Source: DASXMT01 sp963812965
GTDB taxonomy: Bacteria > Actinomycetota > Acidimicrobiia > Acidimicrobiales > RAAP-2
Length of the DNA stretch: 64,000 nt
Assembly (NCBI GenBank): GCA_963812965.1
Contig: CAWEXG010000001.1
Coordinates: 124,001 to 188,000, forward strand
Reading direction: 5' to 3'
Below, piece by piece: positions 8,452 to 17,129 of the stretch (position 1 is the stretch's first letter; each line of letters opens with the position of its first letter). The notes under the pieces were generated by a model. That model saw only the letters and a list, made by a program, of their open reading frames with translations, made no database searches and was not told the DNA's origin. Made by a program: the position numbers and the translations under genes.

Positions 8452-10004
8452 AGCGGCATGTTCCCGTGCTTGCGCTTGGGCAGCTCCTCACGCTTGGAGG
8501 TCAGCAGGGTGAGGCTCCTCGCCAGCACTCGGCGCGTCTCCGCCGGGTCGATCACGTCGTCGACGTAGCCCCGCTCGGCGGCTGCATACGGATTGGCGTA
8601 CCGCTCGGTGTACTCCTCGACCAGCTCCTTGCGACGAGCCACCGGGTCGGCGGCCTCGGCCAGGTCCCGGCGGTAGACGATCTCGACGGCGCCCTCGGGC
8701 CCCATCACCGCCAACTCTGCCGACGGCCAGGCGTAGGCCAGGTCGGCGCCGATGGACTTCGAGTTCATGACCACGTACGCACCGCCGTACGCCTTGCGAG
8801 TGATGATCTGCACCCGGGGGACGGTCGCCTCGCAGTAGGCGTAGAGAAGCTTGGCGCCGTGGCGGATGATGCCGCCGTACTCCTGATCGGTCCCGGGCAT
8901 GAAGCCGGGCACGTCGACGAACGTGACCAGCGGGATGTTGAAGGCGTCGCAGGTTCGCACGAAGCGAGCGCCCTTCTCGGACGCATCGATGTCGAGTACA
9001 CCGGCGAGCATCTGGGGCTGGTTGCCCACGATGCCGATGGCCCGCCCATCGACCCGGGCGTACCCGCAGACCAGGTTCATGGCCCAGTGGTGGTTGACTT
9101 CGAAGAACTCGCCATCGTCCACAACGGCTTCGATGACCTTCTTCATGTCGTACGGCTGGTTAGGGGAAGCCGGTATGAGGTCGATCAGCTCGGGGGTGAG
9201 CCGATCGGGATCGTCACCGGTGTCGACGGTCGGAGGCTCCTCCAGGTTGTTGGAAGGGAGGAACGACAACAAGTACCGCACCTCGTCAAGGCACGCCTTC
9301 TCGTCAGGAGCCACGAAAGCAGCCACACCGGATTTGGTGGCATGGCTCATGGCGCCACCCAGCTCCTCCAAGGTGACGTCCTCCCCGGTCACCGTCTTCA
9401 CCACGTCGGGACCGGTGATGAACATGTGGCTGGTGCCTTCGACCATGAAGATGAAGTCGGTCATGGCCGGGCTGTAGACGGCGCCGCCGGCACACGGACC
9501 GAGAATCACGCTGATCTGGGGGATCACGCCAGAGGCCTGGGCATTGCGGTGGAAGATGCCGCCGTAGGAGTGGAGCGAGACCACCCCCTCCTGGATGCGG
9601 GCGCCGGCACCGTCGTTCAGCCCGATCATCGGCACGCCGATCGAAGCCGCCAGGTCCATCACCTTGTGGATCTTCTCCGCGAAGACCTCACCGAGCGCAC
9701 CGCCGAAGACGGTGAAATCCTGGCTGAAGACGCACACTCGGCGTCCATCGATGGTCCCGAACCCAGTGATCACCCCGTCGGTGAAGGGCCGGTTCTCCTC
9801 CAGCCCCATGCCGTGGGCACGGTGACGAGCAAGCATGTCCAGCTCTTGGAACGATCCTTCGTCGAGGAGGTAGTCGAGACGCTCCCGGGCGGTCATCTTC
9901 CCCTTGGCGTGGTGCTTCTCGATCGCCCGAGGGGAGCCGGCGTTCTTGGCCTGCTCCCTGCGCTCGGCAAGCTCTTCCAGCCGTTGGGTCATCGGATGAT
10001 CCAT
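8448..10004 (-). CDS. pccB: acyl-CoA (propionyl-CoA) carboxylase carboxyltransferase beta subunit
   Basis: This 518-aa carboxyltransferase moves CO2 from biotin to propionyl-CoA (or acetyl-CoA), giving methylmalonyl-CoA. Crotonase-fold halves are visible: GFGTIDGRRVCVFSQDFTVF, MIGLNDGAGARIQEGVVSL, then in the C-terminal half FVDVPGFMPGTDQE, RKAYGGAYVVMNSKS and WPSAELAVMGPEGAVEIVYR. The ORF extends upstream to 10157, but MDHPMTQRLEELAERREQAK is the family N-terminus, so I start at 10004; the upstream stretch is Pro/Ser filler. The biotin-carrying alpha subunit is not in the window. It is coupled to the epsilon-like gene downstream. It probably carboxylates the propionyl-CoA released by the ethylmalonyl-CoA pathway. 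Confidence 0.93.
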   Translation of the reverse strand: MDHPMTQRLEELAERREQAKNAGSPRAIEKHHAKGKMTARERLDYLLDEGSFQELDMLARHRAHGMGLEENRPFTDGVITGFGTIDGRRVCVFSQDFTVFGGALGEVFAEKIHKVMDLAASIGVPMIGLNDGAGARIQEGVVSLHSYGGIFHRNAQASGVIPQISVILGPCAGGAVYSPAMTDFIFMVEGTSHMFITGPDVVKTVTGEDVTLEELGGAMSHATKSGVAAFVAPDEKACLDEVRYLLSFLPSNNLEEPPTVDTGDDPDRLTPELIDLIPASPNQPYDMKKVIEAVVDDGEFFEVNHHWAMNLVCGYARVDGRAIGIVGNQPQMLAGVLDIDASEKGARFVRTCDAFNIPLVTFVDVPGFMPGTDQEYGGIIRHGAKLLYAYCEATVPRVQIITRKAYGGAYVVMNSKSIGADLAYAWPSAELAVMGPEGAVEIVYRRDLAEAADPVARRKELVEEYTERYANPYAAAERGYVDDVIDPAETRRVLARSLTLLTSKREELPKRKHGNMPL

Positions 10005-10188
10005 GAGGCCAGAGGCTACCGGACCGGATGATGGAGCCTCATCCGAGCAGGTCGTGGGCGGGGCGAGCGGTGGGACAGGGCTCGAAGGCAGCGCAGACGG
10101 CGGGACAGGCGAGCCGGGAGATGAAGCCGCTCGCTCAAAGCGAACGGTGCGAAGCACCGTAGAAAGAAGCGCCGGGTGAAGCGGTGCG

Positions 10189-10662
10189 TTACTCCTCTAC
10201 CAGCTCGATGAGCGTGCCGAACGCCCCCTTGGGATGGACGAACGCCACCGTCGTGCCCCGTGAGCCGGGCCGGGGTACCTCGTCGATCACACGGCCACCG
10301 TGGTCCTGGACCGACTTGAGCGCCACCGCACAGTTGTCGACCCGGTAGCCGACGTGATGGATGCCTTCGCCCTTCTTCTCCAGGTACTTGGCGACGGGCG
10401 ACGACTCATTGAGAGGAGTCAGCAGCTGGATGTACGAGTCGGCCACCTTGAGCAGGGCCTCCTCCACCCCGTCCGAATCGATGCGCTCCCGATGGGCCAC
10501 CGTGGCTCCGAAGGTGTCGGCGTAGTAGGCAATGGCCGCTTCGAGGTCGTGGACGGCGATGGCGACATGATCGATCTCGGTCAGCAGGCCACCAGGCGCA
10601 GATGCAGCGGTGCCACCGCCTGATGCTCCCGCCTGTCCGTCAGTGTCGTGGCCTGTGCTCAC
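10189..10662 (-). CDS. mce: ethylmalonyl-CoA/methylmalonyl-CoA epimerase
   Basis: This VOC-fold epimerase of 157 aa inverts the C2 stereocentre of methylmalonyl-CoA or ethylmalonyl-CoA. The fold motifs are clear: IDHVAIAVHDLEAAIAYYAD, EGIHHVGYRVDN and GTLIELVE, giving the His/His/Glu metal ligands. The first ~25 residues are a low-complexity Gly/Ala tail. The GTG start overlaps the ccr stop (GTGA), so it is translationally coupled to crotonyl-CoA carboxylase/reductase, which makes (2S)-ethylmalonyl-CoA. This placement supports dual activity on ethylmalonyl-CoA for the mutase and on methylmalonyl-CoA from the carboxylase. Confidence 0.9.
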   Translation of the reverse strand: MSTGHDTDGQAGASGGGTAASAPGGLLTEIDHVAIAVHDLEAAIAYYADTFGATVAHRERIDSDGVEEALLKVADSYIQLLTPLNESSPVAKYLEKKGEGIHHVGYRVDNCAVALKSVQDHGGRVIDEVPRPGSRGTTVAFVHPKGAFGTLIELVEE

Positions 10663-11999
10663 GCTTCGTGCCTCCTGAACAGGGTGATCCGATCCTCTCC
10701 GACTTTCTCCCGAAACGAGGGGTCGTCAATACCCAGCCCCTCTTCGGGTGCCAGGCACAGCACGCCGATCTTGCCCTCGTGCAGGTTGTGGTGCACCTGG
10801 TAGGCCGCTTCGCCAACGTCATCCAAGGTATGGACGGCGGACAGCGGCGGCAGGATCTTGCCCTCGCACACCAGCTGATTGGCGGCCCACGCCTCCCGGT
10901 AGTTGGCGAAGTGGGATCCCTTGATGGTCTTGAGCTTCATCCACAGATGTCGGTTGTCGTACTCGATCATGTAGCCCGAGGTTGCCGCACAGGTGACGAT
11001 GGTGCCACCCCGCTTACAGACGAACACCGATGCGCCCATGGTCTGACGCCCCGGGTGCTCGAACACCAGGTCCACGTCCTCGCCCACCAGCCCCCGGATG
11101 TCCTTGCCCAGCCGGCGCCACTCGCCCTCGTCCTGGGTGTGCTCGTCCTTCCAGAACCGGTAGCCGGCCGCCTTGCGATTGATCACCGCGTCGACTCCCA
11201 GCTCGTGCAGGAGTGCGACCTTCTCCTCTGACGACACCACGCCAACAGGGGTACCGCCACCGTTCAGGACGTACTGCACGGCGTAGGAGCCGAGCCCTCC
11301 CGATGCTCCCCACACCAGCACCTTGTCGCCCTGCTGCATGGCCGCGCCGTTCTTCGAGACGATCATCCGATACGAGGTGGAGTTGCACAGCGCGTTGATC
11401 GCCGACTCCTCCCACGAAAGGTGCTTCGGCTTGGGCATGAGCTGGTTGGCCTTCACCACGGCCAGGTCGGCCAAGCCTCCGAAGTTGGTCTCGAACCCCC
11501 AGATCCGCTGGTTGGCGGCGAGCATCGAGTCGTCGTGGGACGACGGGTCCTGATCGTCGACGTAGTTGCAGTGAACGGTGACCCGGTCACCCGGCTTCCA
11601 GCTGCGGACGGCAGATCCCACCCGCAGCACGACGCCGGAGGCATCGGAACCGACCACGTGATACGGCAGCGCGTGTCGTGCACCCCACTCGCTCTCCTTG
11701 CCCAAGCGGTCGAGAAAGCCGAACGTAGGGAGAGGCTCGAAGATCGAGGTCCAGACGGTGTTGAAGTTGATGGAGCTGGCCATCACCGCCACATACGCTT
11801 CGTCCGGAGCGAGAGCGGGCACGGCGACCTCGCTCACGTGCAGCGACTTGCGGGGGTCCTTCTCCTCCGACGCAACCCCGTCGAACATGCCGACCTCGTC
11901 TCGCAGCACGTACGCCGCTCGGTAGGTATCGGGGAGCGGGATGGCGGCGATCTCCTCGCCGGACGCCCCCGCCTCAATAGCGTTCAGGATGGCCTGCAT
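10659..11999 (-). CDS. ccr: crotonyl-CoA carboxylase/reductase
   Basis: Ccr reductively carboxylates crotonyl-CoA to ethylmalonyl-CoA with NADPH and CO2, the defining step of the ethylmalonyl-CoA pathway. The 446-aa protein is a zinc-free medium-chain reductase of Ccr length. Recognisable Ccr segments are INFNTVWTSIFEPLPTF, GSDASGVVLRVGSAVRSWKPG, NQRIWGFETNFGGLA, LMPKPKHLSWEESA, VWGASGGLGSYAVQ and FEHPGRQTMGASVFVCKRGG. These large insertions separate it from ordinary quinone reductases. The epimerase gene follows with a 4-bp overlap. The gene is divergent from the thiolase gene across 294 bp. It also could feed ethylmalonyl-CoA to polyketide extender pools, but no PKS is present. Confidence 0.95.
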   Translation of the reverse strand: MQAILNAIEAGASGEEIAAIPLPDTYRAAYVLRDEVGMFDGVASEEKDPRKSLHVSEVAVPALAPDEAYVAVMASSINFNTVWTSIFEPLPTFGFLDRLGKESEWGARHALPYHVVGSDASGVVLRVGSAVRSWKPGDRVTVHCNYVDDQDPSSHDDSMLAANQRIWGFETNFGGLADLAVVKANQLMPKPKHLSWEESAINALCNSTSYRMIVSKNGAAMQQGDKVLVWGASGGLGSYAVQYVLNGGGTPVGVVSSEEKVALLHELGVDAVINRKAAGYRFWKDEHTQDEGEWRRLGKDIRGLVGEDVDLVFEHPGRQTMGASVFVCKRGGTIVTCAATSGYMIEYDNRHLWMKLKTIKGSHFANYREAWAANQLVCEGKILPPLSAVHTLDDVGEAAYQVHHNLHEGKIGVLCLAPEEGLGIDDPSFREKVGEDRITLFRRHEA

Positions 12000-12293
12000 G
12001 GCCGGTCAGGTTACTCGCACGTCATCTCTACAAGCTCCGGAAGCCAGCTCCCAGTCTCCTGTTGCCCCCATCCGTGCTTCTGTCCTCTCTTCGGGTTTCC
12101 CGACCCTTGCGAACCCTCCATCGGCCCCTCCGGGACCCGGAGAGCGCCCGGACCAGCACATCGACACGGGCCAAACCAGGCCGGGCCGGAAGTCCATAGA
12201 ATGGAGAGCCGCTCCACGTAGTTGCTCAAGTTGTCCACCAGTTGCCGCCGGCCCGTGGGGGGCCGCCGCTCGATCAGGCCTCGGAGGTCTCCA
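12000..12293. promoter_or_regulatory. divergent intergenic region between ccr and thiolase genes
   Basis: This 294-bp gap separates divergently transcribed ccr and the acetyl-CoA acetyltransferase gene and must hold both promoters. I see no convincing gene in it: the ORFs overlapping it lack family motifs. A purine-rich ribosome binding site (ggaggt) precedes the thiolase ATG. I found no clear palindromic operator. Confidence 0.45.
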
Positions 12294-13478
12294 ATGCCCG
12301 GTTCCGTCATCGTCGCAGGTGCTCGTACACCGATCGGCAAGCTCTCGGGGGCACTCGGAAGCTTCGCCGCCACCGAGCTCGGCGGGTTCGCCATCGCCGC
12401 CGCACTCGAGCGTTCAGGGGTAAAGCCCGAGCAGGTCGACTACGTGTTCATGGGCCAGGTCATCCTGGCCGGGACGGGACAGATCACCGCCCGCCAGGCG
12501 GCAGCCAAGGGCGGTGTTCCCATGACGGTCCCGGCCACCACCGTCAACAAGGTGTGCCTGTCCGGCCTCAACGCCATCTACCTTGCCGATCTGTTGATCA
12601 ACGCCGGGGAAGCCGACATCGTCGTTGCCGGTGGGATGGAGTCGATGACCCAGGCCCCCTACCTGCTGCCCGGGGCACGGGCCGGCTACCGGCTCGGGGA
12701 CGGCACGCTGGTCGACTCGATGATGTACGACGGCTTGTTCTGCGCCTTCGACCAGTGCGCCATGGGACTCGGCACCGAGCGGTACAACGGAGCGGACGGT
12801 GTCTCCCGGGAGCGACAGGACGCTTTCAGCGCCGCCTCGCACGAGAAGGCCGCCGCCGCCATCAAGGACGGGCGGTTCGCCGACGAGATCGTCCCGGTGA
12901 GCGTCCCCCAGCGGAAGGGCGACCCGGTCGTGGTCGACACCGACGAGGGAGTCCGACCCGAGACAACGCCCGAGTCGCTGGGCAAGCTCCGTCCCGCCTT
13001 CTCAAAGGAAGGCACCATCACCGCCGGCAATGCGTCGCAGATCTCTGACGGTGGCGCCGCTGTGGTCGTGATGTCCAAAGCCAAGGCCGAAGAGCTGGGA
13101 GTGACCCCCCTCGGCGAGCTCGTCGGCTACGGCCAGGTCGCCGGTCCCGATCCGTCGCTCCTGACCCAGCCGTCCCGGGCCATCACCCAGGCGTTGGCGA
13201 AGACGGGGCTGTCGCTCGGCGATGTCGACCTGTTCGAGATCAACGAGGCGTTCGCCGCCGTGGGCCTGTCTTCCGTGGACGACCTGGGCATCCCCGAGGA
13301 GAAGGTCAACGTCAACGGAGGCGCTATCGCCCTCGGCCACCCGGTGGGCATGTCCGGCACCCGTGTCGCCCTCACCGCCTTGTACGAGCTGAAGCGTCGG
13401 GGCGGTGGCCTGGCTGCAGTCAGCCTGTGTGGTGGCGGTGGCCAGGGCGATGCCGCCCTGCTCCGCTCGCTGGCATAG
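12294..13478 (+). CDS. acetyl-CoA acetyltransferase (thiolase II)
   Basis: This 394-aa biosynthetic-type thiolase condenses two acetyl-CoA into acetoacetyl-CoA or performs the reverse. The nucleophile lies in VNKVCLSGLNAI (Cys88). The second catalytic set is NGGAIALGHPVGMSG (His) and SLCGGGGQGDAAL (Cys). INEAFAAVGLSSV supplies the NEAF motif. I chose the ATG at 12294, preceded by ggaggtct, because the upstream extension to 12222 is Arg-rich and non-conserved. It fits as step one of the ethylmalonyl-CoA pathway, with hbd and ccr encoded in the same 8-kb block. Confidence 0.94.
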   Translation: MPGSVIVAGARTPIGKLSGALGSFAATELGGFAIAAALERSGVKPEQVDYVFMGQVILAGTGQITARQAAAKGGVPMTVPATTVNKVCLSGLNAIYLADLLINAGEADIVVAGGMESMTQAPYLLPGARAGYRLGDGTLVDSMMYDGLFCAFDQCAMGLGTERYNGADGVSRERQDAFSAASHEKAAAAIKDGRFADEIVPVSVPQRKGDPVVVDTDEGVRPETTPESLGKLRPAFSKEGTITAGNASQISDGGAAVVVMSKAKAEELGVTPLGELVGYGQVAGPDPSLLTQPSRAITQALAKTGLSLGDVDLFEINEAFAAVGLSSVDDLGIPEEKVNVNGGAIALGHPVGMSGTRVALTALYELKRRGGGLAAVSLCGGGGQGDAALLRSLA

Positions 13479-13514
13479 GCACCATCGCCACACCAGGGAC
13501 GCCTATCGGATCGT

Positions 13515-14114
13515 TCAGAACGGCGGGCTGAACACCCCCGCCAACGAACCGCTTCCCTCGGTCACCTCGGACCACGACGGGACGGCGAACGACAAGACTG
13601 CCACGGAGCACGTGGCGAACCCGTGCTCCTGCAGCCGGTCACGATCACCGGCTACGGCGCTGTCTCCACCCTCGCCAGAGGGAGCAGGAAGCAGCTCCCA
13701 TGCCAACCGGTAGATGGTCGGGTTGTGGCCCACCACCATCGCCGATGTCACCGTGTCATCGAGCTCGTGGATGTACTGCACCACGGTCCCGGTCCCCGCT
13801 TGGTACAAGGAGCGGTAGGCCTCGATCGACGGCAAGGTACCTCCGCCAGCGCCCAACCCCTCCACCACCAGCTCCGCCGTCTGGCTGGTCCGCGCCGCTG
13901 CCGAGCACAGGACGATCTCCGGGAGCGCCACCGAGCCGTCCAGCCCGAACGTGCCGCTGCCCGCTGCCAACCGGGTGCCCAGAGCAAGGGCGTCACGACG
14001 CCCTCGTGCCACCAGAGATCGGGCGTAGTCGTCTCCTCCTGTGGAGCCGTGCGGGACGGCCTTGGCGTGGCGAAGCACCCACAGGTGCCGGACCGCACCC
14101 CCCGTCACCATCAC
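13515..14114 (-). CDS. SixA-like histidine phosphatase family protein
   Basis: This 199-aa protein begins with the histidine phosphatase signature HLWVLRHAKAVPHG and DDYARSLVARGRRDALALG. Further family elements are VLCSAAARTSQTAELV and MVVGHNPTIYRLAWEL, the second catalytic His region. SixA-type enzymes remove phosphate from histidines (for example on phosphotransfer proteins) or from small phosphoesters. The substrate here is unknown. The start codons GTG-ATG directly follow the recR TGA, so the gene is probably co-transcribed with recR and dnaX. Confidence 0.85.
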   Translation of the reverse strand: MMVTGGAVRHLWVLRHAKAVPHGSTGGDDYARSLVARGRRDALALGTRLAAGSGTFGLDGSVALPEIVLCSAAARTSQTAELVVEGLGAGGGTLPSIEAYRSLYQAGTGTVVQYIHELDDTVTSAMVVGHNPTIYRLAWELLPAPSGEGGDSAVAGDRDRLQEHGFATCSVAVLSFAVPSWSEVTEGSGSLAGVFSPPF

Positions 14115-14720
14115 TCAGGCATCGACTTCCCGCCGACCTTCGAGCGCTCGGCCCAACGTCAGCTCATCGGCGTACTCGAGATCGCCCCCGACCGGTAATC
14201 CGCTGGCGATACGGGTCACCGTGAGGCCCAAGGGCTTCAACAGGCGGGCCAGGTACATGGCGGTCGTCTCACCCTCGAGGTTCGGGTTGGTGCACAAGAT
14301 GACCTCGGTGATCCCCTCCTCCTCCACCCGGCTCAACAGCTCGCGGACCCGAAGCTGGTCCGGTCCGATTCCTTCGATCGGGTTCAACGCCCCTTGCAGA
14401 ACGTGGTACCGCCCCCCGAACTCCCCCGTCTTCTCCACGGACACGATGTCTCTCGGGTCCTCCACCACACAGACCGACGTGACGTCCCGCCTGTCGTCGC
14501 TACAGATGGTGCACAACCCGCCTTCGGCCACGTTGAAGCACCGCGTGCACAGGGTGATCTTCTCCTTCACGGCGACGATGGACTCGGCCAGGCGGTTGGC
14601 GTCCTCGGGAGCCACCTTCAACAGGTAGAAGGCGATCCGCTGCGCCGACTTCGGCCCCACGCCGGGCAACCGGCCCAGCTCATCGATGAGGGACTGCAGG
14701 GGCCCGGAGTAGAGAGCCAC
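14115..14720 (-). CDS. recR: recombination mediator protein RecR
   Basis: RecR (201 aa) acts with RecF/RecO to load RecA at gapped DNA. The N-terminal helix-hairpin-helix (LIDELGRLPGVGPKSAQRIAF) is followed by a four-Cys zinc finger (CTRCFNVAEGGLCTICSDDR) and a Toprim domain (VCVVEDPRDIVSVEKTGEF, then ILCTNPNLEGETTAMYLARL). It ends immediately before dnaX begins its stop codon region: the dnaX-recR order is the conserved bacterial arrangement. Confidence 0.97.
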   Translation of the reverse strand: MALYSGPLQSLIDELGRLPGVGPKSAQRIAFYLLKVAPEDANRLAESIVAVKEKITLCTRCFNVAEGGLCTICSDDRRDVTSVCVVEDPRDIVSVEKTGEFGGRYHVLQGALNPIEGIGPDQLRVRELLSRVEEEGITEVILCTNPNLEGETTAMYLARLLKPLGLTVTRIASGLPVGGDLEYADELTLGRALEGRREVDA

Positions 14721-16784
14721 TCAGCTCACCTCTTCCGCTCCGGGAAACGCCTGCATCACCCGGGCATGCGCGGAGTCGTCGACCGTCGCCACCTCTCCGA
14801 GCTCCGATTCGTCGAACGCGGCGAAGTCCTGATCGTCAGCTCCCGCATCAGCGGCAGCGGCAGCAGAAGGAGCAGGGGAACCGGACGGGACAGAGGAAGA
14901 GGCAGCAGAGCCAGAAGGATCGGCAGGAGCAGCCGAGAACGCGTCCGTACCTGCTGGACTGCCTATCGGTGCCCGCTGTGCACCCGGGCCCTCGTCGACA
15001 ACCAGCAGGAGCCCCACCGGTCGGCCGAAGTGATCGGACAGCACAACTTCCACGTCGCTCCGGACCTCTTCGCACCGTGTCCGATGGGTCTCGTTGGGAA
15101 GCCCGAACACCGCCTGGGTCCCCTCGACACCGACGAACCGCCCCGCCTGGAACAGCGCCTTGGCCTTGGGCCGTAGTCGCCCGAGCACGTGGTCACCCCA
15201 CGCCTCCACCAGCTCGTCACGGCTTGGCATCGCCGTCGATGACGTCGCATCCGGGGACGAGGGGGTCTTGCGAGCGGCCTGGGTCTCCTTGACTTCTGGG
15301 TTCTCGGCAACCACGGGAGTGGTCCCGACCGGTTCATCAGGCGCGGGTTCTGGCTCCGAACCGGACGTCGGCTGTGCAGGACCCGTATGTCCAGAGCTCG
15401 CAGCGGCAGCAAGCTGCTCCTCCGGCGGCGTCGACTGGCGACGGACGGCTCCCAACGTCTTCCGGGCCGGAGTCGAGGATGCTGCACCTGCACCTGCGGG
15501 TGCGGGTGCGGGTGCGGGTGCGGGTGCGGGTGCGGGTGCGGGTGCGGGTGCGGGTGCGGGTGCGGGTGCGGGTGCGGGTGCGGGTGCGGGTGCGGGTGCG
15601 GGTGCGGGTGCGGGTGCGGGTGCGGTCGTAGTAGGTGATGCCGCTGGTGCCGTCGCTCCCCGCTCGAGCCGTTCTAACCGTGCCAACAGAGCCTCGGGTG
15701 ACTGGTCCGCCTGCGGGTGAGCCAACCGCACCAACGCCACCTCCAGATTGACCCGGGGATCAGGCGCATCACGCATGCCCACCTGGGCAAGACCCAGCAC
15801 TTCCATGGACCGCACCACAGCGGCAAGACCCAGGCGCTCGGCCAGCGCGGCGATCACGTCCCGTTCGTTGCCCGCCACCGACACCAGCTCGGGGGCGACC
15901 ATGGCCAAGAACCCCTGACGCAACTGCTCCACCAGGTCTCCCGCCAACTGCTGCGGGCTCCAGCCGGCGGAGGTCAGGTGAGCGACCGCCACGACCGCCC
16001 GACCAGCATCACGCTCGGCCAGTGCTTCGACGATCTCGCCGAGCTCGGGGAGGTCGTCATCGACCGTGTCCGACGCCGCCACCTGGTCCAGGACCGACAG
16101 CGCATCCCGGGCCGAGCCACGGCCACGGCGGACGGCGACGTCGAGTGCCTGGTCGGGCACGTCGAGCTGCGCGTCGTTCCGGACCTGCTGCAGCAGCGCA
16201 CCGAGCGTCTCGGCGCCGAGCAACCGGAACTCGTAGTGCTGGGTACGGCTTCGGATGGTGGGGAGCACCTTCTGCGGGTCGGTCGTGGCGAGGACGAACA
16301 CCACATGGCCAGGCGGCTCCTCGAGCGTCTTGAGGAGGGCGTTGGACGCTGCGGTGGACAGCATGTGCACTTCGTCGACGATGTAGACCTTCTGGCGCCC
16401 TGGCGTCCCCAACGCTGCCCGGGACACCAGGTCTCGCATGGCCTCGACGCCGTTGTTGGAGGCAGCGTCGAGCTCGTGAACGTCGAGCGACGTGCCCCTG
16501 GCGATCTCGACGCACGAACTGCACACGCCGCACGGCTCCCCGTCCTGGACGTCCGTGCAGTTCAACGCTTTGGCCATGATGCGAGCGGTGGAGGTCTTCC
16601 CCGTCCCACGCGGCCCGCTGAACAGGTACGCGTGAGCCACCTGATCGGTGCGGACGGCGTTCCGCAGGGCTTGGACGACGTGGTCCTGACCCCGGACCTC
16701 CTCAAACCTGCTGGGACGAAAACGCCGGTAGAGCGACTGGTACGGAATGTCGTCCTCAGGAGCAGCGGGGGGTACGTCGGTCAC
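14721..16784 (-). CDS. dnaX: DNA polymerase III subunit gamma/tau
   Basis: DnaX (687 aa) is the clamp-loader ATPase of the replicative polymerase. The AAA+ domain carries Walker A GPRGTGKTSTARI, a four-Cys zinc module (CTDVQDGEPCGVCSSC), Walker B VYIVDEVHML and sensor 1 ATTDPQKVLPTIRSR. Domain III follows to about residue 360. Then comes a remarkable Pro-Ala linker encoded by a hexanucleotide repeat, a low-complexity acidic/Ser/Ala region, and a C-terminal domain (DELVEAWGDHVLGRLRPKAKALFQAGRFVGVEGTQAVFGLPN). I see no obvious slippery site for a separate gamma form. SRP RNA lies upstream and recR directly downstream. Confidence 0.96.
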   Translation of the reverse strand: MTDVPPAAPEDDIPYQSLYRRFRPSRFEEVRGQDHVVQALRNAVRTDQVAHAYLFSGPRGTGKTSTARIMAKALNCTDVQDGEPCGVCSSCVEIARGTSLDVHELDAASNNGVEAMRDLVSRAALGTPGRQKVYIVDEVHMLSTAASNALLKTLEEPPGHVVFVLATTDPQKVLPTIRSRTQHYEFRLLGAETLGALLQQVRNDAQLDVPDQALDVAVRRGRGSARDALSVLDQVAASDTVDDDLPELGEIVEALAERDAGRAVVAVAHLTSAGWSPQQLAGDLVEQLRQGFLAMVAPELVSVAGNERDVIAALAERLGLAAVVRSMEVLGLAQVGMRDAPDPRVNLEVALVRLAHPQADQSPEALLARLERLERGATAPAASPTTTAPAPAPAPAPAPAPAPAPAPAPAPAPAPAPAPAPAPAPAPAPAGAGAASSTPARKTLGAVRRQSTPPEEQLAAAASSGHTGPAQPTSGSEPEPAPDEPVGTTPVVAENPEVKETQAARKTPSSPDATSSTAMPSRDELVEAWGDHVLGRLRPKAKALFQAGRFVGVEGTQAVFGLPNETHRTRCEEVRSDVEVVLSDHFGRPVGLLLVVDEGPGAQRAPIGSPAGTDAFSAAPADPSGSAASSSVPSGSPAPSAAAAADAGADDQDFAAFDESELGEVATVDDSAHARVMQAFPGAEEVS
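15495..15625. repeat. perfect hexanucleotide tandem repeat inside dnaX (~22 copies)
   Basis: The 6-bp unit tgcggg is repeated without interruption over 131 bp (about 21.8 copies). Read on the minus strand it encodes alternating Pro and Ala in the DnaX linker between the clamp-loader core and the C-terminal domain. Because the unit is 6 bp, gain or loss of units never changes frame. All three antisense frames are also open across it, giving spurious ORFs of Gly-Ala, Val-Arg and Cys-Gly. Confidence 0.97.
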
Positions 16785-16885
16785 GTCGGCCGAGCCTACC
16801 GGTCACCCAGAGGCTGAGCGGAGAGGCGGGTTGGACCAGCGGGCCCGGGCTCCCCCTGCGTTGAGCTCTGCGTCGAACTTCTCGG

Positions 16886-17021
16886 GTCCCGGCGTTTCGT
16901 GCGATGGCCAGGTTGACTGCGGCACAAGACCTGACCTGCTGAGAGCTGCTGCCTTCCGACCCTGACTCGATTCACAGGAGACCGTTGCGCAGGACCCAGC
17001 CACCGCACGAAACGCCGGGGC
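16886..17021 (-). ncRNA. ffs: signal recognition particle RNA (small bacterial SRP RNA)
   Basis: On the minus strand the core gtcagggtcggaaggcagca (about 16949-16968) carries the SRP helix-8 GGAA tetraloop and the AGCAG internal loop. A perfect 16-bp closing helix pairs 16888-16903 with 17004-17019 (cggcgtttcgtgcg on one side), and pairing continues inward with one mismatch. The RNA binds Ffh and targets membrane proteins. Its position just upstream of dnaX and near tRNA-Ser matches the arrangement known in other actinobacteria. The ends are estimated from the closing stem. Confidence 0.85.
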
Positions 17022-17129
17022 GGTCGACAGGATAGTGGGCCGCCGGCACCATCCCGCTGCCCAGCCGGTCCGGGACAGCGGAGTAGCCTGTGCGGGCTGC
17101 ACACGCCCCCTACCGGGCGTCACCGGCTC

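Noticed and set aside
8376..10031. 551-aa plus-strand ORF antisense to pccB
   Set aside because: It mirrors the carboxylase gene; its translation is His/Val/Asp-rich with no domain.
12011..12394. 127-aa minus-strand ORF in the ccr-thiolase gap
   Set aside because: It overlaps the thiolase start, has no motif, and the composition is Pro/Arg/Gly filler.
15374..15720. ORFs encoding Val-Arg, Cys-Gly or Gly-Ala repeats opposite dnaX
   Set aside because: They arise because the hexanucleotide repeat is open in every frame; the dnaX frame is the real one.
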